From: Oehlia diaphana
Lineage: Eukaryota; Glomeromycota; Glomeromycetes; Glomerales; Glomeraceae
Direction of reading: 5' to 3'
DNA length: 14,262 nucleotides
Assembly: GCA_003833135.1 (NCBI GenBank)
Contig: QZLH01001066.1
Location: forward strand, 27,839 to 42,100
The notes below the pieces were generated by a model. It saw only the letters and a list, made by a program, of their open reading frames with translations, made no database searches and had not been told where the DNA came from. Positions 1-8,320 of the stretch are shown piece by piece. How positions within the stretch are numbered: position 1 is the stretch's first letter; the number at the start of each line of letters is the position of its first letter. The translations under genes and the position numbers were made by a program.

Positions 1-444
1 TCTGATTTCGTAAATCTTGTTACATCCTGCCCTATTGGGTCGATCCACGTGAAATTTTTGAAATGATACCTTGAAGGAAAACTTTCCCACCGAGGAAGGT
101 TTTTTTTGAATAATAGAGGTCATAACGACCAAGAATAAAGAGTTGTGTATGTGAAATACTGAAAAAAAAACTACTTTCTAAGGACGGTTTGGGTAAGAGA
201 AGAACCTTTCCATATGAGGCCACCTAGTGGTCCTCTCTCTTCTCGAGCGCTATAAAGCGTTACTAGTTTTTGTAAAAATAAAATAAAAAAAATTTATTAC
301 TGCGGATTTCTATGAAAAAAAATGGAAAGGGGAGAGAGTTTTTTTCTTTATTTATATTAATTACTATTTAATTGTGTAACAAAATAATGGATTATCATTT
401 AATCACATGATTTAAATTCTGCATTTTGATTGGCTAATATAAAT
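1..444. other. A+T-rich intergenic stretch, no gene recognised
   Basis: No convincing coding region is visible. A 63-codon minus-strand frame at 32-223 owes its Phe-rich part to A-runs and resembles nothing I know. There is a CACGTG site at 46-51, and a pyrimidine-rich segment near 228-242 follows a CACCTAGTGG near-palindrome. At 427-444 an ATTGG (reverse CCAAT) is followed closely by TATAAATA. That is the same pairing seen upstream of the gene at 4359, but no ORF follows it here. Confidence 0.4.
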
Positions 445-503
445 AACGGTTAATTAACCATTTTAAATCAATCATAACTAACAAAATTAACGGTTAATTA
501 ACC
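445..503. repeat. Direct repeat of AACGGTTAATTAACC
   Basis: The 15-mer AACGGTTAATTAACC occurs exactly at 445-459 and again at 489-503. Each copy holds the perfect 12-bp palindrome GGTTAATTAACC, and the starts are 44 bp apart. A duplicated palindrome suggests paired protein-binding sites or the subterminal repeats of a small transposon. It lies immediately before the diverged repeat that starts near 518. Confidence 0.6.
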
Positions 504-517
504 CCCATCCCTAATCA

Positions 518-940
518 TACTGTACGTTTACCACAATCTACCACCATGATCACCACCACTATTTCAACGTCTTACATATAAAAATTCTTTACTTTTGTTA
601 GTTTTAATATGATTTATGAACATGGATTGTGGGATTGCATGAAAATCCAAACGGATCTGCAAATCAAATTTGTGATACAGGGTATTATTCACAAATTCTA
701 AATAACTATTTATGAACAGTTAAACACGAGTTGGAATTACATGAAAATCCAAAAGGATCTGCAAAATCCAATCCGAATACGGGTATTTTCACCAAATTGA
801 GTCGATGCTTCAATCCGATTCATATTCACAAATTAAAAATTCAATTAGGATTGGACTAATTTGATTCAATGCATTGGATTTTATTATTAAATTTCCAATC
901 CAGGGTATATCCCACGATTGATATCAATATACTGTTGTAA
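518..940. repeat. Diverged dispersed repeat rich in AATCC/GGATT motifs, copy 1
   Basis: The start (ACTGTACGTTTACCAC, then ATCTACCACC and ATCACCA) matches the start of the stretch at 1415-1480. The body is full of short CCAATCC/GGATTGG words. It also contains an internal near-duplication about 100 bp apart: ATGAAAATCCAAACGGATCT near 640 and ATGAAAATCCAAAAGGATCT near 741. Clusters of short degenerate motifs are typical of subterminal regions in hAT-type elements, but I could not define termini or a target-site duplication, so the class is open. Confidence 0.4.
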
Positions 941-1131
941 AGATTAAGCCCGTGATAATAATCACGTTGCCACCTTAATCCTTAACAAAATAATTTATTA
1001 ATAAAAATCAAAATACATATGCTTGGTTTTATCTAAGTTAATATTAGTAAAAATTAATAACAAAAAAAAAAAATTCATTAATAAAATTTTCTTAATATTT
1101 TTCATTAACGAAGTTGATCCTTTAAATTCTC
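941..1131. other. A+T-rich spacer, nothing identified
   Basis: Very A+T-rich sequence with short A-runs between the repeat ending near 940 and the weak minus-strand ORF. No promoter, RNA or repeat boundary can be assigned. Confidence 0.4.
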
Positions 1132-1386
1132 CTAAAATCTCACTCCTTTTATAGTAATTTCCTGATCTACATAATCCTGGGTCTTAACTTTCAAGTTTTG
1201 GATTTCCGATTCTAATTTCGTAGATCCTAAATCACATGTTAGTTTAAAGTCATCTCGGACTCCTATTAGTCCTCTTTTATACATTCTTTCCGGACTCACG
1301 TGATAAAACAAACTAACTAAATTAAACAAAATAAAATTTATATACACATGTGTACTAAATCTAAATATAAAAACTGCGCCACACAA
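1132..1386 (-). CDS. Possible small protein or exon remnant of unknown function
   Basis: This is an 84-codon minus-strand frame. The first 34 residues are hydrophobic and A+T-driven. From about Met35 the composition changes to a mixed, charged sequence (MYKRGLIGVRDDFKLTCDLG, followed by Lys/Glu-rich helix-like residues) that looks more like coding sequence than the surrounding DNA. I do not recognise the family. If real, translation may begin at Met35, giving 50 residues, or the segment may be one exon of a decayed gene. A CACGTG site lies at 1297-1302, just before Met35 in the reading direction. No TATA/CCAAT arrangement or intron can be assigned. Chance or repeat origin remains likely. Confidence 0.22.
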   Translation of the reverse strand: MCGAVFIFRFSTHVYINFILFNLVSLFYHVSPERMYKRGLIGVRDDFKLTCDLGSTKLESEIQNLKVKTQDYVDQEITIKGVRF

Positions 1387-1414
1387 TTAATGAATTGCTA
1401 TGTATATTACGGCA

Positions 1415-1600
1415 TTACACTGTACATTTTCCACGCACGATCTACCACAACAATCACCATGTTAATAAAATTCTTTTTTATTCTTTAGTTTCTGATACAA
1501 ATTCAAAATCCGATTCAATTATTTAAGAACACGAATTGGATTATATTAGAATCCAATCCAATGCAAACCCCGATTGAATATGTGTGAATCTGTTATTGTA
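1415..1600. repeat. Diverged dispersed repeat, copy 2
   Basis: It shares the opening word order with 518-600 (ACTGTACATTTTCCAC, ATCTACCAC, ATCACCA, then AAAATTCTTT and TTTAGTTT), followed by the same kind of AATCC/GGATT words (GAATTGGATT, AATCCAATCC). The two copies have the same orientation and start about 900 bp apart. Divergence is high, so this is an old duplication. Confidence 0.4.
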
Positions 1601-2514
1601 GATGATTGGTCAAACAATTCTAAAAACTAGGAAACGGAACATTGCACATCATCACGTGCTGGACGGACAGGACATTTGTGAAACCGTTACGAATAGTATA
1701 TAGTCCTTCGGACAGATCAATTGATTAAGTTAACCGGCCTTTTAAGTTTCTCATTTTTATTTTATTTCTAGAATTCTCAAAGGTTAAATAATAATTATTA
1801 TTGTATATGTTCTATGTAAGCACTGCCACATGATATACATAACATCTTAATGGTAATGACCGATAACAATTACTTCTTTATTTGTTTGTTTGTACACTAG
1901 TTTAGAATTTAACCTTATTTTTTTTTTAATCATTATGTCGATCTTGTCGGATATAAACTTGTACCGAATTATACTAATAAAAGCGTTTAATAAAAAAAAA
2001 AAAGTATTTACATTATCTTTTCCGTCAAAGAATTTTAATAAATTACATAATAATGGCTTACAGTAATAATAAAGGTAATATTTTTAAACAAATTCGCAAT
2101 AAAATAAAAAAGTAGTTATTAAACAAAATAAAAAAAAAAGAAAACTAGTTCCTCTACTAGGGTAATTTTAACTAAAAATAAAGAAAATAATTATACTGTA
2201 ATCTTCAACAACGAATTTTTAATATTTTATTTTATTTATTTTATCCGTAATTTTTGTAAAAACTCCATGAATACGGAAAATAATTGAGAATCTAAGCAAC
2301 TTGGATAATTTCCAAGTTTTTAGGCTATAAATTCCGTGAAAATGATACATTTATGGAAATAAAAACACGGTATAAATATTTTTATAGGGAAAGAGCAAGC
2401 AGATATTTCTTAATTATTTATAGTGGATTTAGTGTACAATTAAGATATTAGTAAGAAAACTTTGATTATTAAGAATAATATATATATATTAGAGTGACAT
2501 AAATTGTTATTATT
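1601..2514. other. Gene-free A+T-rich region
   Basis: No coding region is supported. A CACGTG site is at 1653-1658. A small hairpin is formed by AACTTGG (2298-2304) and CCAAGTT (2312-2318), enclosed by ACGGAA (2273-2278) and TTCCGT (2332-2337). Poly(A) and poly(T) tracts and a short TATA microsatellite near 2480 make up much of the rest. Confidence 0.4.
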
Positions 2515-2681
2515 GCCGTTTTCAAAATGGTTGATACTGTTATGTTTGGATGAAAAAAATAAAAACCGAAAACCGGATGATAACCGGATGAAAATCGGAC
2601 AAATAATGGACGAAAACTGGACGAATATTGGTATTCGAATATTTAATCATAAATAAATAGCATCAACCATTTTGAAAACGG
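2515..2681 (+). mobile_element. Inverted-repeat MITE with 11-bp internal array, copy A
   Basis: Terminal inverted repeats are CCGTTTTCAAAATGGTTGAT at the left and its reverse complement at the right end. The left arm has one change, GATAC instead of GATGC. Inside, at 2568-2633, are six 11-bp units around the consensus GAAAACCGGAY (GAAAACCGGAT, GATAACCGGAT, GAAAATCGGAC, AAATAATGGAC, GAAAACTGGAC, GAATATTGGTA). No protein is encoded, so it would need a transposase in trans. I could not identify a target-site duplication, so the superfamily is unassigned. Copies B and C lie at 3776-3943 and 6980-7149. Confidence 0.85.
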
Positions 2682-3460
2682 AAATGGACCGACCATAGAA
2701 TATTCTGATCGACATTTTCTGAATAAAAAAGACAAGATCATCGCCAAGAAAATCTAGCGGGAATGTCCGATATTTTTTCACTTATAATTTATTGGTTCGC
2801 TCATTATTTATGATTACATATTTTGGTCTATTTTAATGTACAAAATGCAATGTCATTTTTTGGGGAGCTTTTACATAAATATATAATATATATATATACT
2901 GTATATTCATATGATTACCATTATATGACATATAAAAACACAAACGTTCGATTAGTTTATTTGTTTTAAAATGTTTAAATTTCTGATATTTTTTCTTACA
3001 AATTTTTTTTTCTTGTAATCGGCATAAGAAATTAAAATTTCATATAAAAAATATATTTTAATAATTTACCGTAATTAAATTCTATATAAATAACATAAAC
3101 TCAATAACTCATATAATGAAATATTTTCAGAATAATAAAATAACGATTCTTTTAGTAAAACTTATTTTTATAATTTTTTAATTTTCTTTCTTAGTAAGTT
3201 TAAACATATCTGTATATTTAGAATTCTTCTAATAAAAAAAAATTTCCTGAAAAAGTTTGGACTAAGGCGTATCCTTTTATTTATCATAATATTTCCGGAA
3301 GAACTTAAATATTTGAGTGTTAAAATTGTTAATATTGGAAATTTTATTACAATTTCACTAAACCTATCTTTTTATTTAAATTTGTTAAATAAACAATATA
3401 CCGTATATCGGAAAATATTCAAAATAATAATAATATAATAAAATTTATATATATATATTT
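2682..3460. other. Gene-free, extremely A+T-rich region
   Basis: No ORF, RNA or transposon end can be supported. It contains TA microsatellites near 2880-2900 and many short A and T runs. The only G+C-rich patches are near 2745-2770 and 3285-3305. Confidence 0.4.
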
Positions 3461-3499
3461 TCAAAATAAAAATAATAATAATAAAATATATATATATAT

Positions 3500-3700
3500 A
3501 TGAAATTTAATCCATCGAATTTTGCAAAAAAAGTCAATTATACCATTATTTTTACAAAACATGAAATACTGTATACCCGAGCAGTAATTATTGGTAATTT
3601 TAATTATACGAAAACGAATAATTTTGTTTCCCTTTTGTATTTTGGTGACACTGAACATGAGACAGTAAATAAACTCCCTTGTAAATACTATGGTTCATAA
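3500..3700 (+). CDS. Possible small ORF, 66 residues, unknown
   Basis: The ATG follows directly on an AT dinucleotide run (3486-3500), the same arrangement as the better-supported gene at 4359. The product is basic and mixed in composition, with a stretch rich in Phe, Asn, Thr and Tyr and no recognisable domain. The opposite strand is open over 3461-3658, so strand choice is uncertain and A+T-rich DNA of this length can be open by chance. I list it only because of the matching start architecture. Confidence 0.2.
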   Translation: MKFNPSNFAKKVNYTIIFTKHEILYTRAVIIGNFNYTKTNNFVSLLYFGDTEHETVNKLPCKYYGS

Positions 3701-3775
3701 ATAACATGATTATGCTACGAGATTTTAATATTTATCACGTTTAAAAAAAAATCATGGCTTGACAAGTTTTTTACA

Positions 3776-3943
3776 GCCGTTTTCAAAATGGTTGATGCTA
3801 TTTATTTATGATTAAATATTCGAATACCAATATTCGTCCAGTTTTCGTCCATTATTTGTCCGGTTATCATCCGGTTATCATCCGGTTTTCGGTTTTTATT
3901 TTTTTCATCCAAACGTAACAGCATCAACCATTTTGAAAACGGC
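3776..3943 (-). mobile_element. Inverted-repeat MITE with 11-bp internal array, copy B (inverted)
   Basis: It opens with GCCGTTTTCAAAATGGTTGA and closes with the exact reverse complement; the terminal repeats match over 23 bp. The internal 11-bp units are read on the minus strand here (ATCCGGTTATC, ATCCGGTTTTC and so on), opposite to copies A and C. It supplies the C-terminal part of a spurious minus-strand frame at 3802-4038. Its right end lies about 280 bp upstream of the TATA motif of the 4359 gene. Confidence 0.88.
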
Positions 3944-4225
3944 GATAAGTTGCATTTGCATTTACATAATACTTTTAGAATTTTTAGATATGTATAAAGA
4001 GATAATAATGATATCATAAATTGGTGAATGATTAACAATCAACTTTTTAAGATAATCTATGACTTTTGGTAATCATAAAAAATTCTCGATCGATCTTATT
4101 CTTTGTTTGTTTATTTGAAAACTATTTTCGTATTCAACTGCGTAAATATTATTATTATCAAATTTATATAAAATTTTCTATTAATTGCTTCGATAATGTA
4201 AACGCTCTGAACATAAAATAATTAT

Positions 4226-4252
4226 CCAATCGGTAATTTTTTAATATAAATA
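4226..4252 (+). promoter_or_regulatory. CCAAT box and TATA box of the 4359 gene
   Basis: CCAAT lies at 4226-4230 and TATAAATA at 4245-4252, about 105 bp before the ATG. Pyrimidine-rich sequence around 4253-4275 would suit transcription starts about 30 bp past the TATA box. The leader would then be A-rich and end in nine TA repeats (4341-4358) touching the start codon. Confidence 0.45.
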
Positions 4253-4358
4253 CTCTCAATCTCCAACTTTTTTCAAAAAAAAAAAAAAATCATAATTTCT
4301 TAAAAAAAAACACCAAAAAATTAATCTTTTAAAATTCCAATATATATATATATATATA

Positions 4359-4841
4359 ATGAATAATGGTTCAAATGATCGTTCAGCACAAGATTACTTG
4401 AGTCTACCAGAATATCAAGTTGGAAATAGCTTCGTTCCTATACGAATTCCTAATAATAATGATAATAGTATTAATTATCATATAGGAATTTCTAATTCAA
4501 ATAATACTGTGCCCTCAAACACATTTGAATTCTACCTACCTTTACCAAATGATACAATTTATCGAGTCACTTATACACAATTACACTCATATGAAATCTC
4601 AACATTGTTAAACAACGGTGTTGATATATCACATATTCCTGATTCGCACTTTCCTTACCACCAAAATGTACAAAGTTTTATTCGCCAACAGATTCATCAA
4701 CGAGTTCAATATATTTATCAACCTCAACAACAATCTCAAACTTTTGACACCATTCCTAATTTTCAATTAGATATGGTGCCGCTTAATTCTCAAGTAAATA
4801 CGAATGACAGTAATGTGATCCCTTCGAATGAAGCCTCTTAG
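4359..4841 (+). CDS. Orphan N/Q/S-rich protein, 160 residues
   Basis: This is an intronless frame of 160 codons ending in TAG. I do not recognise the family. Residues 1-55 are Asn/Ser-rich and probably disordered. Residues 57-120 look more ordered: an FYLPLPNDTIYRVTYTQLHS segment, then a hydrophobic-patterned stretch with LLNNGVDISHIPDSHFPY and a helix-like region around 104-118 rich in Gln, Arg and Val. Residues 119-160 are again Gln/Asn/Ser-rich. There is no signal peptide or membrane segment. Such a layout (short ordered core between low-complexity tails) is common in nuclear regulatory proteins, but that is only a suggestion. Upstream CCAAT and TATA motifs and the lack of internal stops in A+T-rich DNA support a real gene. 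The ATG chosen is the first after the TA run, and the next in-frame Met is far downstream. Confidence 0.7.
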   Translation: MNNGSNDRSAQDYLSLPEYQVGNSFVPIRIPNNNDNSINYHIGISNSNNTVPSNTFEFYLPLPNDTIYRVTYTQLHSYEISTLLNNGVDISHIPDSHFPYHQNVQSFIRQQIHQRVQYIYQPQQQSQTFDTIPNFQLDMVPLNSQVNTNDSNVIPSNEAS

Positions 4842-5336
4842 GAAGTACATGATTCAATTAAATCATCTATGAATATTATGATATTATTATGATATTAGCA
4901 TGTGTATAAATAAGAATTAGGGTAATATATGTAACTTTATTTTTTTTTTTTAAGATGTTTATTAAGCTTAAGACAGGAATCTGGTAGTTAATGCACGTGA
5001 CTATGGGTGTTAGATATACTAATTAAATCAAATATACATATAGAACTTATTATTTTCGTGATTATCATATTGAAATTAGTTTTTTATAATAAATTTTATT
5101 AAAATTTGATATTCTTTAAACTTTCACAACTTTGGATTCTTCTCATCATTTTCATTCTGAATTCTGCAAAAACATTCTAAAACACCGTCTTTTTCATGAA
5201 ATAGTTCGATTTACTTAAAAGGAACTGCAACAAGCATTTGTTAAGCTTTCTAACTGCCTTCTTCTATAGGAAATTTTTTTTTATTTAGCAATTTCAAAAA
5301 AAGCTCTCTATTTTCATTTTCTTCAAGTTAATTATG
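4842..5336. other. 3' flank of the 4359 gene, no further gene
   Basis: After the stop there are ATAAATAAG words near 4906 that could serve 3'-end formation, a T-run at 4940-4952 and a CACGTG site at 4994-4999. No ORF or repeat is recognised up to the transposon that starts at 5339. Confidence 0.4.
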
Positions 5337-5338
5337 TA

Positions 5339-5711
5339 CACAGTGAAATTCGATAAACCGGTTCTATCAGTCCCGCTAAAAATATCCGGTTTATCGGGAT
5401 ATCCGGTATAGCGAAAAAATTTCGATTTCATATAAAATAATCCGGTATATCAAATTTTATGCGCGTATGCGACGTAACAAAAATTAAAAACTTAAAAATC
5501 TCTTATCAAAACATTACATATTTTTAAGTATGGAGGTCCGGTTTATCGAATCATATTTAATTTTTACTATAGCTGGTTAGAAAATTGATCCGTTATAGTG
5601 AATATAGAGCTTTTACTAATAAACTTCGGTATATCGATTTGATTCCAGCAAAGAAATCCGGTTTAGGCCAAATCCTGTTATCGAAAATACGGTTTATCGA
5701 ATTTCACTGTG
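5339..5711. mobile_element. Pogo/Tc1-like MITE, 373 bp, TA target duplication
   Basis: Perfect 22-bp terminal inverted repeats at 5339-5360 and 5690-5711 begin CACAGTGAAATTCGATAAAC. They are flanked on both sides by TA (5337-5338 and 5712-5713), the target duplication of the Tc1/mariner/pogo superfamily. The CAGTG-type end with a GATAAACCGG core is in the style of pogo-like elements, by family knowledge. The interior carries about six variants of CCGGTTTATCG or CCGGTATATC in both orientations (near 5350, 5388, 5440, 5538, 5627 and 5655), likely iterated transposase sites. No protein is encoded. Confidence 0.88.
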
Positions 5712-5858
5712 TATCTGTTTGTATTTTATTATTGCTTAAAAGTTTATAATTAATAAAACATGACATGATTTAAAGTTTTCGAATTTTTTAATATGCAAAC
5801 GGTTATCACAAAACAATCCCGACATTTGCAATACCGCAAATAAATAATTTAAATGTTA

Positions 5859-6549
5859 CAGCTGTTTTCATATTATTCGGACAAAGTAAAATTTTGAACC
5901 CGACATCCGGTCCGGTATGTCAGATGTCGGATTGTCATGTGAATCAAGATTTATACTAAATGAAATAAACAAAATAAACAAGTTCAATTATACAACCAAT
6001 TATTTCATGCTATCATGACAAAATCAATGCTTTCATTACATATTAGATGGCAAATAATTGAAAAAACTTTAGAAGGCTTGACAACTCGGCAAATTGCTAA
6101 ACACCTTGGTATTAGTAAGTCAGCTGTTGCGTATGCCAATATTTTAGAAAACATAGACGTGTAGAAAGCTTCCTTTATTTTCAACTCTAATGACCTAAAA
6201 TACCTTGAAGTTCTGCTTAAAGAAAGGATTGACTAGTATTTGTATGAACTTTAATAACTTTGGATGGGATAAAGTCAACATTATGCTGAACTTTACAAGA
6301 CTTGGATATACGCACAAAAAAGTATACTAAATTTTCAATATAATTTTTATTCCAGAAACATTTATTTTAATAATTAACATATAAATACAAATATGATATG
6401 AATCAATAGTTCAGTTCATTCATATGATTATATGAATTACGTTTAACTATAAACAAAAAAAAATACCACGTAACAATCCAACATCCGACATACCGGACCG
6501 GATGTCGGGTTCAAAATTTTACTTTGTCCGAATAATATGAAAACAGCTG
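5859..6549 (+). mobile_element. Tc1/mariner-like deletion derivative, 691 bp
   Basis: The element starts CAGCTGTTTTCATATTATTC and ends with the reverse complement. TA target duplications stand at 5857-5858 and 6550-6551. The terminal repeats are unusually long: 83 bp at 5859-5941 and 6467-6549, identical over the outer 60 or so bases and slightly diverged inside. The central 525 bp keep the front part of a transposase gene in decayed form (see 6015-6315), and the catalytic DDE/D region is missing. The internal deletion is therefore large, and the element could only move if helped in trans. The near-identity of the ends suggests fairly recent movement or continuing gene conversion. Confidence 0.88.
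6015..6315 (+). pseudogene. Decayed N-terminal fragment of a Tc1/mariner transposase
   Basis: From ATG 6015 the frame gives 49 residues with a classic helix-turn-helix, GLTTRQIAKHLGISKSAVA at residues 21-39. This is the DNA-binding domain that opens Tc1/mariner transposases and contacts the terminal repeats. A TAG follows at 6162-6164. The same frame resumes with SNDLKYLEVLLKERID (6186-6233), then another TAG at 6234-6236 and YLYEL. Further on, coding traces (STLC..TLQDL, then LGYTHKK at 6301-6321) are in shifted frames, showing at least one frameshift. The linker and second HTH are partial, and nothing of the DDE catalytic domain is present. It cannot make an active transposase. A truncated DNA-binding peptide is conceivable but unproven. 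Confidence 0.8.
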
Positions 6550-6551
6550 TA

Positions 6552-6979
6552 ATACCAAAAAATCCAAAAAATGTTTGTCCGATAAATATTCGGAATGGGG
6601 TCAATTTTTTGGACACTCGCACGCTATTATACAATATTTGTTACAATTTAATACAAGATGCGGAGATTGAGAATTTTTAACCACATAAAAATCGTACAAT
6701 ATCATGATGAATATCCATTAAATGTCAAGTAAATTTTGAAACGGGGTTGATTTTCCGAACAAAAAACCGAACAATGTTTGGACAATATTTTTTTATAGGG
6801 CGGATATAATATACCATTCCGAATTCGACTAGTATGAATTATAAGGACTATACTTATACATGTATTTGATTTAATTAGTATATATACCACCCCAACGTGA
6901 TTAGATTTTGTTACACAAAGTTTCTTTTCATCAGAACATTTAAAACATTTAGTTTTTCGTTTCTGATATACATATTATC
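6552..6979. other. Probable older transposon debris, no gene
   Basis: Two related segments occur, CCAAAAAATGTTTGTCCG with GGGGTCAATTTTTTGGAC (about 6564-6618), and GGGGTTGATTTTCCGAAC with GAACAATGTTTGGAC (about 6741-6783). Their shared words suggest ends or internal repeats of an older inverted-repeat element into which, or beside which, the 5859-6549 element landed. No boundaries or target duplication could be fixed. The 62-codon minus-strand frame at 6702-6890 is not supported. Confidence 0.3.
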
Positions 6980-7149
6980 GCCATTTTCAAAATGGTTGAT
7001 GCTGTTATGTTTGGATGAAAAAAAAATAAAAACCGAAAACCTGATGATAACTGGATGAAAACCGGACAAATAATGGACGAAAACCGGATGAATATTGGTA
7101 TTCGAATATTTAATCATAAATAAATAACATCGTCCATTTTGAAAACGGC
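6980..7149 (+). mobile_element. Inverted-repeat MITE with 11-bp internal array, copy C
   Basis: Same family and orientation as 2515-2681. The left end reads GCCATTTTCAAAATGGTTGA, making CCATTTT-C-AAAATGG a perfect palindrome around one central base. The right end, ATTTTGAAAACGGC, has drifted (CATCGTCC instead of CATCAACC). The 11-bp units GAAAACCTGAT, GATAACTGGAT, GAAAACCGGAC, AAATAATGGAC, GAAAACCGGAT run at about 7037-7091. It generates part of a spurious minus-strand frame at 6911-7117. Confidence 0.85.
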
Positions 7150-7456
7150 AGTAATTTCGTTATTAGAGTGAGTATGTAAAAAAGAAAGAAAAAATTAATA
7201 AAAAAAATCCACGGAATTATTTTGAAATGAAGAACATACACGTTCTACAGACTACAGCTCCGGAGTGACACCCAAATCACCTATTACAATATGGAATCCG
7301 GACGTTTAGTCCAAGATGATAGTCGAACATTTTATCGTTTGTTTTTGCATATTGGTGATTTTGGCCAGTATTAATTTAGTTTATTGGTTGTAAATTTTTT
7401 TCGAACCGATAATTTGGTCGGTAGAATCTCGCTCTTGTAAAGTGAAGTACATAGTC
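7150..7456. other. Intergenic stretch, nothing assigned
   Basis: The region is less A+T-biased than its neighbours around 7240-7310, but both strands lack a frame of useful length. I see no RNA gene or repeat boundary before the GGGTC-rich element. Confidence 0.35.
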
Positions 7457-7781
7457 TAGTGTTCCGAATTTTGAGGTATATTTGAACTCGACCTGAGTGT
7501 AAAAGTAACGACTTGGATTCGACTTGACCTGATTATAGTCTGACTCGGATAACCCGGGTTCGACCCATCAAGTTGTATTTAATAATGAAATAATTTTTTC
7601 AAATTGAATAAGATTCTGAAATTTTTTAGTTAAAAATATAATAAAGAGGTTCGAGTCACCGGGTCAAAATAAAGGTATAATCTGACTCGACGGGTCGGGT
7701 CAAGTTCATGCGGGTTACAGGTCATCAAAAATACGAGTTGGGTCAATAACCTGGGTTTGACCCGACCCTTTCGGAAGACTA
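7457..7781. mobile_element. Putative degenerate MITE rich in GGGTC/GACCC words
   Basis: The likely ends are TAGTGTTCCGAA (7457-7468) and TTCGGAAGACTA (7770-7781), inverted repeats with one mismatch over 12 bp. The interior carries many GGGTC, GACCC, GACTCG and CGAGTC words in both orientations (for example CGGGTCGGGTCAAG near 7699 and TTGACCCGACCC near 7758). This pattern, with TAG-type ends, resembles hAT-derived elements. An ACATAG hexamer occurs just outside both ends (7449-7454, 7784-7789) but at unequal distance, so no clean 8-bp duplication can be claimed. Confidence 0.45.
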
Positions 7782-8002
7782 TAACATAGAATTATTCTAC
7801 CATATCTTCAAAATGTGATACAAAATAATTTACCGGAATTTGAAGAAGCAATTCCGAATCCCATGAGGTTGATTTATTAAAAAACAATTAATATCATAAT
7901 TTATAAATGAAACATGCATACATTCAACCTCCATACACAATCACGCCATATATAATAATTATCCTGTATAAAAGATTTGCACCTTTTTATAAGCTGTAAT
8001 AA

Positions 8003-8320
8003 CACGTCAGTTATCACTATCACTTAACTTAATGACGTGACGTCATGCTAAGTTAGTCACGTCATAGCCGCAACTAAATATATGTAATTTTATATTAATA
8101 CTTTAAAATAAGTCAGTCATTTAACTAAAGTAATATAAAATATTTATACAAATCTGATATAAAATGTTTTAAAGGTTTCTTATATCATCAATTTGAAATA
8201 TGTGATCAAAGTCTTTAATTTTGATTGGTTAGATAATTAATACTTAGTTACGTCATAAGTCACTCTAGTCACTCTTTACGTCATGGGTCATCCAGACGTA
8301 TGTAATATGACATGTGACGC
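8003..8320. promoter_or_regulatory. Cluster of CRE-like CGTCA/TGACG sites around a long dyad
   Basis: Seven CGTCA/TGACG cores occur: CACGTCA 8003-8009, TGACG 8033-8037, the full CRE palindrome TGACGTCA 8038-8045, CACGTCAT 8058-8065, TACGTCAT 8249-8256, TACGTCAT 8277-8284 and TGACG 8315-8319. The central part is a dyad: AACTTA (8026-8031), ATGACGT (8032-8038), G, ACGTCAT (8040-8046), GC, TAAGTT (8049-8054). An exact tandem 9-mer AGTCACTCT follows at 8258-8275. bZIP factors of the CREB/ATF type bind TGACGTCA, but no gene starts nearby; the next is at 9486. A transposon origin is also possible. Confidence 0.4.

Noticed and set aside
32..223. 63-codon minus-strand frame
   Set aside because: Poly-Phe from an A-run and no recognised motif; no promoter or splice context to support it.
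2568..2633. CRISPR-like array
   Set aside because: The 11-bp units are contiguous without spacers, lie inside a transposon, and the sequence is eukaryotic in style.
3802..4038. 78-codon minus-strand frame
   Set aside because: Most of it is the translated MITE copy B including its 11-bp array; no independent coding support.
6443..6634. 63-codon minus-strand frame
   Set aside because: It is built from the right terminal repeat of the Tc1-like element and A-runs read as Phe.
6911..7117. 68-codon minus-strand frame
   Set aside because: It runs through MITE copy C and has no recognisable domain.
7555..7567. GGTTCGACCC, a tRNA B-box-like word
   Set aside because: No matching A box, acceptor stem or cloverleaf can be built around it. 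It is one of many GGGTC/GACCC words of the degenerate element at 7457-7781.
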